Shown in pieces: positions 1-8,175 of a DNA stretch of 64,000 nt; the stretch's first letter is position 1, and every line of letters starts with the position of its first letter. The translations under genes and the position numbers were made by a program. The stretch is taken from NCBI RefSeq assembly GCF_002939865.1, contig NZ_MDEE01000025.1:1-64000 (forward strand), written 5' to 3'. The notes under the pieces were generated by a model. The model was not told the DNA's origin. It did no database searches and was given only the letters and a program-made list of their open reading frames with translations. The DNA comes from Xanthomonas dyei. GTDB lineage: Bacteria > Pseudomonadota > Gammaproteobacteria > Xanthomonadales > Xanthomonadaceae.

Positions 1-29
1 CCCTCAGCGTCGCCGAACGTCAGTTGCAT
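1..29 (-). CDS. IS5-family transposase, N-terminus only (cut by window edge)
   Basis: Only the first ten codons lie in the window. The ATG is at 29-27 on the minus strand and reads MQLTFGDAEG. This matches the start of IS5-family DDE transposases as I remember them (E. coli IS5 has HQLTFADSEF near its start; Xanthomonas relatives begin MQLTFGDAE). The upstream sequence to about position 94 would then be the element's end: TTCAGAGGTTCC followed by CTAA, which fits the YTAR target preference of IS5-group elements. Ten residues are thin evidence, so both the identity and the boundary are inference. Confidence 0.5.
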
Positions 30-97
30 GGATGATTCCTCAACACGAGGCGAGTAGTGTCGCGCACCTGCCGTGCTTTGTTCAGAGGTTCCCTAAG

Positions 98-125
98 CCC
101 CTCTCCTGCGGGAGAGGGGTTGGGG
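98..125. repeat. REP-like hairpin, C4TCTCC family, copy 1
   Basis: CCCCTCTCC (98-106) and GGAGAGGGG (111-119) form a 9-bp stem around TGCG, followed by TTGGGG. The same motif recurs at 7983-8022 and, in variant form, at 8088-8111. It lies beside the putative IS end and downstream of the minus-strand DUF72 gene. Confidence 0.7.
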
Positions 126-175
126 TACGGTCTACTCCAGCCAGCTGGCCAGCGGACGCCGCTGCCAGCAACACG

Positions 176-1009
176 TCATCCAGCAGACAGCTCTTTCAAC
201 AAGGCCATCGCCGCCGCCGGATTGCGCTCCTTCGCCGCACTGATGAAAAACACGAACACCTCGCGCGGCGTGCGGACCACCGGTGAGGTGGCGTCGACAT
301 GCGGCAGATCGGCAGGGTCGTCGCCGCGTCGCCAGGCGTGGATGCGCTCGGCCCACTGTTTCAATGCCGGCGCCGGATAACCGGCATGCAGACGCGCCTG
401 GCTACGCATCAGACGCGCGTAAACGAAGTCGGTGGACAGATCGGCAAAGGAGGGATGTTCGTCCGAATCGGTGAAGACGGTGGTCACGCCGTGGCGGCGC
501 ACCAGCGCGAGCAGCGACGCATCCACCGCCGCGTGGTCGCGAACTTCGAGCACATGCCGCAGGCTGCGCTTGCCTACGTGTTTGGGCAGCAACGTCAAAA
601 AGGCTTCCAGGTCGTCGGCCTGCAGCCGATGCCCTTGCTCGAATTGCCACACCAGCGGCCCCAGGGTATCGCCGAGCTCGACAATGCCGCCGACGAAGTC
701 GTCCACTTGCGCTTTGGTGCCCGCCAGTGTGCGGGATTGGGTAATGCGTCGCGGCGCCTTGGCAGAAAACACGAAGCCAGGCGGCACGTCATCGCGCCAT
801 TTCGCATAGGTTGCCGGTTTTTGCGCGCCGTAATAGGTGCCGTTGATTTCGATGGCGGTGACCTGGCGGCTGGCGTATTCCAGCTCGCGCCGCTGCACCA
901 GACCCTCGGGATAGAACATGCCTGCGCGCCACGGCGCATACACCCAGCTGCCGATACCGACATGGATGCCGTCCAGGGCGGGCGGCGTGGAAGCGAACAG
1001 ATCAGTCAT
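176..1009 (-). CDS. DUF72 (YecE-like) domain protein
   Basis: A 277-residue protein of the DUF72/YecE family, which has a TIM-barrel fold. Family landmarks are visible: GIGSW near residue 18, EINGTYY at 54-60 and FSAKAPRRIT at 81-90. The C-terminus carries a VFVFFISAAKERNPAAA segment that resembles the N-N-D tail of the family. Length is normal for DUF72. The biochemical activity of the family is not established, so no reaction is assigned. It is transcribed away from the rraA-like gene, with a 268-bp divergent gap. The ATG at 1009 is the first start consistent with the family N-terminus. Confidence 0.85.
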   Translation of the reverse strand: MTDLFASTPPALDGIHVGIGSWVYAPWRAGMFYPEGLVQRRELEYASRQVTAIEINGTYYGAQKPATYAKWRDDVPPGFVFSAKAPRRITQSRTLAGTKAQVDDFVGGIVELGDTLGPLVWQFEQGHRLQADDLEAFLTLLPKHVGKRSLRHVLEVRDHAAVDASLLALVRRHGVTTVFTDSDEHPSFADLSTDFVYARLMRSQARLHAGYPAPALKQWAERIHAWRRGDDPADLPHVDATSPVVRTPREVFVFFISAAKERNPAAAMALLKELSAG

Positions 1010-1277
1010 CGCAGGAATACTCGCTCGCTAAGGTGGGCACGATTGGGTGCCGCGTTGGGCCGGGCGCCCGGCGGCGGTCACGAGGCTATAGCGTCGCGTA
1101 TCGGGATTGGATGGGACGTGACAGCGAAGCCGCCTGCTGGCGATGTCGGCTCGGTCTCTGCACCGATGCCGGCAGGCGACGGGCCGCCCAGCTGTCAGCG
1201 CCAAGACGACATCGACCGACACCCGGACCCCGCCGCAGCCGGCTACCATGCCGGTTCAGCCGCTCGAGACCGCACCG

Positions 1278-1772
1278 ATGACCTGGACCACGCCCGATCT
1301 GTGTGACCGTTTTCCCGAGGTGACCGTTGCCGAGCCGTTGTTACGCCACTTTGGCGGGCGCAGCGTGTTCTGCGGGTCGATTGCGACAGTGCGCTGTTTC
1401 GAAGACAACTCGCGCGTGCGCGAGCTGGCCGCCACGCCGGGCGAGGGGCGGGTGCTGGTGGTGGACGGCCAGGGCTCGCTGAAACATGCGCTGCTGGGCG
1501 ACCAGATCGCGGCGCAGGCGGTGGCTCATGGTTGGGCCGGCGTGCTCATCCACGGCTGCGTACGCGATGTCGAGATCCTGGCCACGCTGCCGCTGGGCGT
1601 GCTGGCACTGGCCGCCTGCCCGCGGCGCACCGAGCGGCGCGATCTGGGCGATGTGGATGTGCCGGTGAACTTTGCCGGCGTTCCGTTCGTGCCCGGTCAT
1701 TGGTTGTACGCCGACACCAACGGCGTGCTGGTGACACCGCTGCCGCTGGACGGTGCAGGCGGCGCAATCTGA
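1278..1772 (+). CDS. rraA: RraA family protein (RNase E activity regulator-like)
   Basis: A 164-residue RraA-like protein. E. coli RraA binds the RNase E C-terminal region and inhibits its activity; related proteins act as hydroxy-oxoglutarate/oxaloacetate-type aldolases. Seen here: GDQIA at residues 74-78 and GCVRDV at 93-98, the conserved G-D and R-D positions of the fold. I chose the ATG at 1278 because the protein then begins [10 protein letters not shown], as in close family members. The frame stays open 135 bases upstream, but that sequence looks non-coding. The serine hydrolase GTG starts 17 bp downstream, so the two may be co-transcribed. Regulator versus aldolase cannot be decided from sequence. 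Confidence 0.85.
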   Translation: MTWTTPDLCDRFPEVTVAEPLLRHFGGRSVFCGSIATVRCFEDNSRVRELAATPGEGRVLVVDGQGSLKHALLGDQIAAQAVAHGWAGVLIHGCVRDVEILATLPLGVLALAACPRRTERRDLGDVDVPVNFAGVPFVPGHWLYADTNGVLVTPLPLDGAGGAI

Positions 1773-1789
1773 TCGACAACAAGTAGAGC

Positions 1790-3391
1790 GTGACAGTGAC
1801 CTTGAACCGATGGCTGACGGGAGGCGTGCTGATGCTGGCAACCCTGGTGACAACGACGCACGCGGCCGAGCTACCGGCCGGCTTGCAGCAGTTCGATGCG
1901 CAGATGGAACGCGTGCGCAAGCAGTTCGATGTGCCCGGCATTGCGGTGGCCATCGTCAAGGATGGTCAGGTGGTGCTGGAGCGCGGCTATGGCGTGCGCG
2001 AGATCGGCAAACCCGAGCCGGTGCAGGCAGACACATTGTTTGCGATCGCCTCCAATACCAAGGCGTTTACTGCCGCGTCGCTGTCGATCCTGGCCGACGA
2101 GGGCAAGCTGTCGCTCGACGACAAGGTCATCGACCACGTGCCGTGGTTTCGGATGTCCGACCCTTATGTCAGCGGCGAGATGCGCGTGCGCGACCTGCTT
2201 GCCCACCGCAGCGGGCTGAGCCTGGGAGCTGGGGATCTGTTGTTCTGGCCGACCACCAGCTACAGCACCGACGAAGTCGTGCAGCGCCTGGCCAAGGTGC
2301 CGTTGAAAGGCGGGTTTCGTGACCGTTACGCGTACGACAATATCTTGTACGCCGTCGCGCAGAAGGTGATCGAGCAGGTCTCCGGGCAGTCCTATGCCGC
2401 GTTCTTGCAGCAGCGGATCTTCGCTGCGGTGGGCATGCGTGGCACGCGCTTCAACGCCGACCATCTGCAGCCTGGCGACAACGCGGCGGTGGGGCATGCC
2501 AAGTACGACTTCACCGAGCTGCGCACGGTGGCACCGCTGACCTGGTCGAACAATTCCGGTGCCGGCGGCATCTATTCCAGTGCGCACGACATGGCGTTGT
2601 GGATGCAGGTACAGCTGGCTGGTGGGGTGTTGCCGGACGGCACGCCGTTGTTCAGTGCCAAGCGGCAACAGGAGATGTGGTCGATGATCACACCCATTGC
2701 CATTGCCGAGCCATCGGTGCCCGACCTGGCTGGCATGCGGCCCAATTTCGCCGGCTATGGCGAAGGCTGGAGCCTGAGCGACTATCGCGGCCATCGGCTG
2801 GTCTGGCACACCGGCGGCTGGCCCGGCATGGTGTCGCGGCTGACCCTGGTGCCCGACCAGCAACTGGGTGTGGTGGTGCTGACCAATCAGGAAGTGGGTG
2901 CGGCGTTCAACGCGGTGACGCTGCAGGTGCTGGATGCGTTCTTGCAGGTGCCGCCCACCGACTGGACCGATGCGTACGCCAAGGCCGTGGCCAAGGCGGA
3001 CATGGATGCCGACACCAGCTGGAAGAAGCATCAGGATGCACGCACCGCACGCTCGACGCCGTCGTTGCCGCTGCGCGGTTATGCGGCCACCTATCGCGAC
3101 CCGTGGTACGGCGATGTGGTGATCCGCCAGGACGGTAAGCGGCTGCGGCTGCAGTTCGCCAAGACGGCGCAGTTGATCGGCACGCTGGAGCACTGGCAGC
3201 ACGACAGCTTCATCGTGCGCTGGGACGACCGTTCCTTGAACGCCGATGCCTTCGTCAACTTTTCGCTGACTGCGGACGGTGCGGTGCGCGAGATGCGCAT
3301 GGAAGCGATCTCGCCGTTGACCGATTTCAGTTTCGATTTTCAGGATCTGGTGCTGACCCCGGTGTCGGCGGCATCGCCTGCATCGCGGTGA
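1790..3391 (+). CDS. Secreted serine hydrolase, beta-lactamase/class C PBP family
   Basis: A 533-residue serine hydrolase with a signal peptide (hydrophobic residues 9-22, cleavage near AHA-AEL around 26). The catalytic triad motifs of class C beta-lactamase-like enzymes are in place: S88-N-T-K91, Y182-D-N184 and H340-T-G-G. A C-terminal domain of about 130 residues (roughly 400-533) resembles the DUF3471-type tail of such hydrolases. Start is GTG at 1790, giving a sensible signal sequence. The substrate is not predictable; family members include esterases, D-aminopeptidases and peptidoglycan carboxypeptidases. Probably periplasmic. It lies just downstream of the RraA-like gene. Confidence 0.88.
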   Translation: MTVTLNRWLTGGVLMLATLVTTTHAAELPAGLQQFDAQMERVRKQFDVPGIAVAIVKDGQVVLERGYGVREIGKPEPVQADTLFAIASNTKAFTAASLSILADEGKLSLDDKVIDHVPWFRMSDPYVSGEMRVRDLLAHRSGLSLGAGDLLFWPTTSYSTDEVVQRLAKVPLKGGFRDRYAYDNILYAVAQKVIEQVSGQSYAAFLQQRIFAAVGMRGTRFNADHLQPGDNAAVGHAKYDFTELRTVAPLTWSNNSGAGGIYSSAHDMALWMQVQLAGGVLPDGTPLFSAKRQQEMWSMITPIAIAEPSVPDLAGMRPNFAGYGEGWSLSDYRGHRLVWHTGGWPGMVSRLTLVPDQQLGVVVLTNQEVGAAFNAVTLQVLDAFLQVPPTDWTDAYAKAVAKADMDADTSWKKHQDARTARSTPSLPLRGYAATYRDPWYGDVVIRQDGKRLRLQFAKTAQLIGTLEHWQHDSFIVRWDDRSLNADAFVNFSLTADGAVREMRMEAISPLTDFSFDFQDLVLTPVSAASPASR

Positions 3392-3601
3392 CGCGTGTCT
3401 GAGGGCGGCGCCAGCGCATCCGCTGTGCTGCGGGCCACCCGGCAATCAATGAGCCGGCAATCAATGAGGGTGGCCGTGTCCATCCAGCACCGCTGAAGTG
3501 CCTGCCGATGCTGCAACAGCCGCGCTCGGCAGCCTCAGCGCTACCGCCCACCAGCGCGGCTCGCTATGATCCGCGCACTTCTCAGGGATGTCCCCATACG
3601 C

Positions 3602-4867
3602 ATGACCACTGCGCAGATGTCGGTGTATTTTTTTCTGCAGGCTGCAGCGATCCTGCTGGTCTGTCGGTTGGTCGGCATGCTGGCCAAGCGTATCGGGCAG
3701 CCGCAGGTGGTGGGCGAGATGATCGCCGGCGTGATGCTGGGGCCGTCGTTATTCGGCCTGCTGGCACCGGGTGCGCAGGCAGCGTTGTTCCCCAAGCAGA
3801 CCATGGACGTGCTGTACGTGTTCGCGCAGTTTGGCGTTGGCCTGTACATGTTTCTGGTCGGTACCGACTTTCGCGGCGATCACTTCCGTGCGCGCTATCG
3901 CAGCGCGATGAGCGTGTCGCTGGCCGGTATCGCAGTACCGTTTGCGCTGGCATTTGCGATGTGCCCGTGGCTGCTCAATGTGGAAGGCCTGTTCTCGGAA
4001 AAGGCCAAGCTCATGGAAGCCTCGCTGTTCCTGGGCGCAGCCATTGCGATCACCGCATTCCCGATGCTGGCGCGCATCATCCACGAGCGCGGCCTGACCA
4101 ATAGCCCGTTGGGCACGTTGGCGTTGACCGCCGGTGCGTTCGACGATGCGGCGGCGTGGTGCATTCTGGCGGTGGTGCTGGCCAGCTTCGGCGGCAGCTG
4201 GGGCAGTGCGTACCTGGCCATCGGCGGCGGCGTCGCCTATGCGCTGTTCATGCTGTTTGTCGGCCGGCATCTGCTGCGTCGCCTGGCCGATCACGTAGTG
4301 CCGGATCAGCCGCTCAGCAACAGCATGCTGGCGATCGTGCTGATGCTGTTCTGCCTCAGCGCCTGGGCGATGGATGCGATCGGTATCCATGCCGTGTTCG
4401 GTGGCTTCCTGCTGGGCGTGTGCCTGCCCAGGGGCGCATTGACTGAGAAGCTGCGCGAGATGATGCAGCCGTTTGTGGTGGTGTTGCTGCTGCCGTTGTT
4501 CTTCACCTATTCGGGCCTGAAAACCCAGCTCAGCGTGTTGCTGCAGCCGCAGATCATGCTGGCCGGCGTCGCCATCCTGGCCGCATCGTTCATCGGCAAG
4601 GGCGTGGCCTGCTGGGCTGCGGCGCGCGCCACCGGCGAAAATAACCGCGACGCGATGGCGATCGGCTCGCTGATGAATGCACGCGGCCTGATGGAGCTGA
4701 TCATCATCAATATCGGTTTACAGGCCGGGGTGATCGAGCAGGGCCTGTTCTCGGTGCTGGTGCTGATGGCGATCCTGTCCACGCTGATGGCCACGCCGCT
4801 GTTCAACTGGATCATGCGTCGCCACGCCAGCGTGACCGACGCGGTGCCGAGCCTGCAACAGCGCTGA
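3602..4867 (+). CDS. Cation:proton antiporter (CPA2 / KefB-type membrane domain)
   Basis: A 421-residue inner-membrane protein with about 12 hydrophobic segments and no C-terminal TrkA-N domain, typical of short CPA2 (PF00999) sodium/potassium-proton exchangers. Conserved spots include VGEMIAGVMLGPSLFG near residues 37-52, the FVLVGTDF-like region near 85, and AFDDAAAW around 179-186, where the DD resembles the ion-binding acidic pair. I prefer the ATG at 3602 (MTTAQMS), which places the first membrane helix at the very N-terminus; an in-frame ATG at 3566 would add 12 residues. The transported ion is unknown. It appears to be a single-gene unit. Confidence 0.88.
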   Translation: MTTAQMSVYFFLQAAAILLVCRLVGMLAKRIGQPQVVGEMIAGVMLGPSLFGLLAPGAQAALFPKQTMDVLYVFAQFGVGLYMFLVGTDFRGDHFRARYRSAMSVSLAGIAVPFALAFAMCPWLLNVEGLFSEKAKLMEASLFLGAAIAITAFPMLARIIHERGLTNSPLGTLALTAGAFDDAAAWCILAVVLASFGGSWGSAYLAIGGGVAYALFMLFVGRHLLRRLADHVVPDQPLSNSMLAIVLMLFCLSAWAMDAIGIHAVFGGFLLGVCLPRGALTEKLREMMQPFVVVLLLPLFFTYSGLKTQLSVLLQPQIMLAGVAILAASFIGKGVACWAAARATGENNRDAMAIGSLMNARGLMELIIINIGLQAGVIEQGLFSVLVLMAILSTLMATPLFNWIMRRHASVTDAVPSLQQR

Positions 4868-5155
4868 GCGCCGGCAGCTGCTGCGCTGGCGAGGCAGCTG
4901 CGCTGCTGGTGAGATGTAGCGCTTGTCGGTTGCTTGGCCGTGCGGGCAATCCTGACGTTTGAAGGCTGCGCATTGGCTGCTGCACAGTGCGCGCGAGCGC
5001 ACCGCGCCGTGCGCTGCGTGCTCCGAATGAACGCACCTGCTTGACCAGGATGGAGCGATGTCGGCTTGGTTGCTGGCGCAGCCGCAGTGCAGGCGCATTG
5101 AGGCGAGCATGCCACCGCCGCCATACTGGCGTCAGATATCAGTCATCGAGTCGTC

Positions 5156-5752
5156 ATGACCAAGGCAAAAAAGAAGGCCGCCCAGCAGGCGGTGCAGGTT
5201 CCTGTGCCGATCTATCAGTTGCAGATCGCATTGGCGGGCAGTGCACCGCTGGTGTGGCGCAGCGTGCTGGTGTCCGGTGCAGTGCGGCTGGCGACCTTGC
5301 ATCGCGTGCTGCAGCCGGTCATGGGCTGGAGCGGTGTGCATCCGTACGAATTCGACGTTGGTGGCGGGCGCTATGGCGAGTCCGGGCTGGATGTGCCGGA
5401 TCGCGCGCGACTCAAGCATGCCGCGCGGGTCACGCTGGAAAGCGCGCTGGGCGAGCTCGATGCATTTGGCTATTTCTATGGGGCCGGCGCCGGCTGGCAG
5501 CACACCGTGCAGGTGCAGGCCGTCTTGCCGCCGGATGCCGGGCTGCGCGTGGCACGCTGCATCGATGGTGCTAATGCCTGCCCGCCGGAAAGCCGCGGCG
5601 GGATCGATGACTATCAGGAATTTCTGCAGATCATCGCCAACCCGGATCACCCGCAGCATGTGCAGGAACTGGCCACGCTCGGTGGGCGTTTCGATCCGGG
5701 TCACTTCGATCTGGTCGAGATCAACCGGCTGCTTGCGCGTGTTCGCGACTAA
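5156..5752 (+). CDS. Plasmid pRiA4b ORF-3-like protein
   Basis: A 198-residue protein of the pRiA4b ORF-3 family (PF07929). Signature stretches are visible: IYQLQIALAGSAPLVWRSV near residues 20-38, LHRVLQPVMGWSGVHPYEF at 47-66, and the C-terminal ACPPESRGG ... NPDHPQH pattern around 140-165. Members are often carried by mobile elements as passengers, but also occur as lone chromosomal genes, as here. No transposase or inverted repeats flank this one. Function is unknown. The lysine-rich start MTKAKKKAA is preceded by no strong ribosome-binding site. Confidence 0.85.
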   Translation: MTKAKKKAAQQAVQVPVPIYQLQIALAGSAPLVWRSVLVSGAVRLATLHRVLQPVMGWSGVHPYEFDVGGGRYGESGLDVPDRARLKHAARVTLESALGELDAFGYFYGAGAGWQHTVQVQAVLPPDAGLRVARCIDGANACPPESRGGIDDYQEFLQIIANPDHPQHVQELATLGGRFDPGHFDLVEINRLLARVRD

Positions 5753-6077
5753 GAGCAGCGAACAAACCGACTGAGCTCGCTGTCAGGCGGGCGCGGCTGG
5801 TGCTCGGCGCTCGGCGCTCGGTGCGGCATGGACCACGCGTCCACTCCGATTCTGAGCGCGCTGCCCGCACCCACCTGACGATTGCTAGCTAGATTTGTTA
5901 GCCGCTCTAAACGAAGGTGCTGAGACGGCTGCGCCATGCAGTGCCGGCGCCGCGGCATCCACAGCAGCACTGGGCACCCGCAGCGCGACCTCCCACGCGG
6001 AACTCGCCGCATCAACGCACTGCGGTTTGACGCCCAATCGGCTAGCCTGACCGCCCGGTATTCGCGAAGTACATGCA
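5753..6077. other. Intergenic gap holding repeat copy 1 of the TTGTTAGCCGC element
   Basis: A 325-bp gap. Its first half (about 5780-5908) is a member of a dispersed repeat also found at 27531-27643, 49272-49334 and 57694-57749. The rest leads into the ABC exporter and probably holds its promoter, which I cannot place with confidence. Confidence 0.6.
5780..5908 (+). repeat. Dispersed element ending TTGTTAGCCGC, copy 1
   Basis: Shares with 27531-27643, in the same order, GGCGGGCGCGGC, GGTGCGGCATG, TTCTGAGCGCG, ACCTGACGA/GCCTGACGA and TTGTTAGCCGCTCT. This copy has an internal triplication of GCGCTCG (around 5806-5820). It starts 27 bp past the stop of the pRiA4b-like gene. Confidence 0.7.
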
Positions 6078-7910
6078 ATGTTCCGCTGGTTCGAGTCCCT
6101 GATCGATATCTTCCCGCCCATAGAGCGGGAGATGCCGCCACGCAGCGTATGGCGGTTTTATCTGCATTATCTGCGGCCGTTGTGGCCGATTCTGTTGGCC
6201 ACGCTGGTCGCAGGGCTGCTGCTGGCGCTGGTGGAAGTGGCGATGTTCGACTTCCTCGCTCGCATCGTGGACATGCTGGCCGAGCGACCGGGACCGGACT
6301 TCTTCCGTCGTCATGCGGGCGAGTTGCTATGGATGGCAGCGATCACGCTGGTGGCGCGGCCCTTGTTCACCGGCCTGCACAATCTGCTGGTCAATCAGGC
6401 GATCGTGCCGGGCCTGAGCAACCGCTCGCGCTGGTTGATGCACAACTACGTGGTGCGCCAGAGCCTGGGCTTTTTCAACAACGACTTTGCCGGCCGCATC
6501 GCCAACCGCGTGATGCAGACGGGCACCTCGTTGCGCGAATCGGCGGTGCAGATGGTCGATGCGCTCTGGTACATCGTGGTCTATACCGGCAGTGCCTTGT
6601 GGTTGTTTGCGCAGGCCGACCCGTGGCTGATGGCACCGCTGCTGATCTGGCTGGTGGTGTATGTCGCGTTGATGGCGTTCTTCGTGCCGCGCATGAAGGC
6701 GCGTGCCTGGGTGGCATCGGACGCGCGTTCCAAGGCCACCGGGCGCATCGTCGATGGCTATACCAATATTTCCACGCTCAAGTTATTCGCCCATGCAGGC
6801 CGCGAAGAAGCCTATGTGCACGACGCGCTCGATGAGCTGGCGGTCAAGCACCGCGGGCAGACACGGGTGACCACCGCCATGGATACGGCCATCGCGGTGG
6901 CCAACGGGTTCCTGATCGTGGGCACCTGCGCATTGTCGCTGTGGCTGTGGAACCGTGGGCAGATCAGCGTCGGCGCGATCACGCTGGCGACCGGTCTGGT
7001 GATCCGCATCCACAACATGTCCGGCTGGATCATGTGGACGGTCAACGGCATCTTCGAAGACATCGGCAGCGTGCAGGACGGCATGCAGACCATCGCCCAA
7101 CCGCTGACCGTGCAGGACGCGCCGGATGCGGTACCGCTGCGGGTCACTCAGGGCCAGGTGCAGTTCGACCAGGTCCATTTCCACTACGGCAAGCGCGGCG
7201 GGGTGATCGCCGGATTGGATCTGCAGGTACGCGCGGGCGAAAAGATCGGCCTGGTAGGCCCTTCCGGTGCGGGCAAATCGACGCTGGTCAACGTGCTGCT
7301 GCGGCTGTACGACCTGGAGCAGGGGCGTATTTTGATCGACGGGCAGGACATCGCGCAGGTCACGCAGGAAAGCCTGCGCGGGCAGATCGGTCTGGTGACG
7401 CAGGACACCTCGCTGCTGCATCGTTCGATCCGCGACAACCTGCTGTACGGCCGGCCGCAGGCCAGCGACGCGCAGATTCTCGAAGCCGTGCGCAAGGCAC
7501 GCGCGGAGAGCTTTATCGATGCCCTGGTCGATGGCGAAGGCCGCCACGGCTTCGATGCGCATGTGGGCGAGCGCGGCGTCAAACTCTCCGGCGGTCAGCG
7601 CCAGCGCATCGCCATTGCGCGCGTGCTGTTGAAAGATGCGCCGATCCTGATTCTGGACGAAGCCACCTCGGCGCTGGATTCGGAAGTGGAAGCGGCGATC
7701 CAGGACAGTCTCGACGCATTGATGGGCAACAAGACCGTCATTGCCATCGCGCACCGGCTGTCCACCATTGCGCGCATGGACCGCTTGGTGGTGATGGACG
7801 CCGGCCGCATCGTCGAAACCGGCACGCATGCGCAGCTGATCGCACAGGGTGGGCTGTATGCACGCCTTTGGGCGCGGCAGACCGGCGGGTTTGTTGCGGC
7901 GGATGAGTGA
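6078..7910 (+). CDS. ABC exporter, fused permease and ATPase
   Basis: A 610-residue half-transporter of the MsbA/multidrug type. The N-terminal ABC membrane domain (about residues 30-330, six helices) is followed by a nucleotide-binding domain with Walker A G394-PSGAGKST, signature L503-SGGQ and Walker B ILILD527-E528-ATSALD, then IAHRLST. It should act as a homodimer in the inner membrane, exporting an unidentified hydrophobic substrate. The permease fits bacterial SalX/MsbA-like exporters better than LPS flippases. The ATG at 6078 gives the usual short cytoplasmic leader; another ATG at 6073 is out of frame. It stands alone, followed by REP-like hairpins. Confidence 0.92.
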   Translation: MFRWFESLIDIFPPIEREMPPRSVWRFYLHYLRPLWPILLATLVAGLLLALVEVAMFDFLARIVDMLAERPGPDFFRRHAGELLWMAAITLVARPLFTGLHNLLVNQAIVPGLSNRSRWLMHNYVVRQSLGFFNNDFAGRIANRVMQTGTSLRESAVQMVDALWYIVVYTGSALWLFAQADPWLMAPLLIWLVVYVALMAFFVPRMKARAWVASDARSKATGRIVDGYTNISTLKLFAHAGREEAYVHDALDELAVKHRGQTRVTTAMDTAIAVANGFLIVGTCALSLWLWNRGQISVGAITLATGLVIRIHNMSGWIMWTVNGIFEDIGSVQDGMQTIAQPLTVQDAPDAVPLRVTQGQVQFDQVHFHYGKRGGVIAGLDLQVRAGEKIGLVGPSGAGKSTLVNVLLRLYDLEQGRILIDGQDIAQVTQESLRGQIGLVTQDTSLLHRSIRDNLLYGRPQASDAQILEAVRKARAESFIDALVDGEGRHGFDAHVGERGVKLSGGQRQRIAIARVLLKDAPILILDEATSALDSEVEAAIQDSLDALMGNKTVIAIAHRLSTIARMDRLVVMDAGRIVETGTHAQLIAQGGLYARLWARQTGGFVAADE

Positions 7911-7982
7911 GGGGAACGATGCTCCAGTACACGGTGCGAGAGAAGGGAGGTCGCAAGCGGGAGTCGTAACATCGAGATCTAG

Positions 7983-8022
7983 CCCCTCTCCCGCGTGCGG
8001 GAGAGGGGTTGGGGTGAGGGGA
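7983..8022. repeat. REP-like hairpin, C4TCTCCCGC family, copy 2
   Basis: CCCCTCTCCCGC (7983-7994), GT, GCGGGAGAGGGG (7997-8008) is a perfect 12-bp stem, followed by TTGGGGTGAGGGG. It lies in the convergent gap between the ABC exporter and the DUF885 gene, so it may also end transcription. Confidence 0.8.
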
Positions 8023-8087
8023 GTGAAGTCTTCTGCCAGGTTGACTACATCGAGCTTCGCTCGTGCCCTCATCCGCCCCTGCGGGCA

Positions 8088-8111
8088 CCTTCTCCCGCAT
8101 GCGGGAGAAGG
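8088..8111. repeat. REP-like hairpin, variant copy 3
   Basis: CCTTCTCCCGC (8088-8098), AT, GCGGGAGAAGG (8101-8111), a perfect 11-bp stem. It is the variant partner of the hairpin at 7983. A half-copy, CCCCTCTCCCGAGGGGAG, follows at about 8149, just before the end of the DUF885 gene. Confidence 0.8.
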
Positions 8112-8175
8112 GAGGTAGTCAGCGCTTCATCCGTCTGTTGGAGCAAGCCCCTCTCCCGAGGGGAGAACGAAGTGC

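Noticed and set aside
5156..5752. Mobile element around the pRiA4b ORF-3-like gene
   Set aside because: The family is often a passenger of transposons, but there are no transposase genes or inverted repeats on either side.
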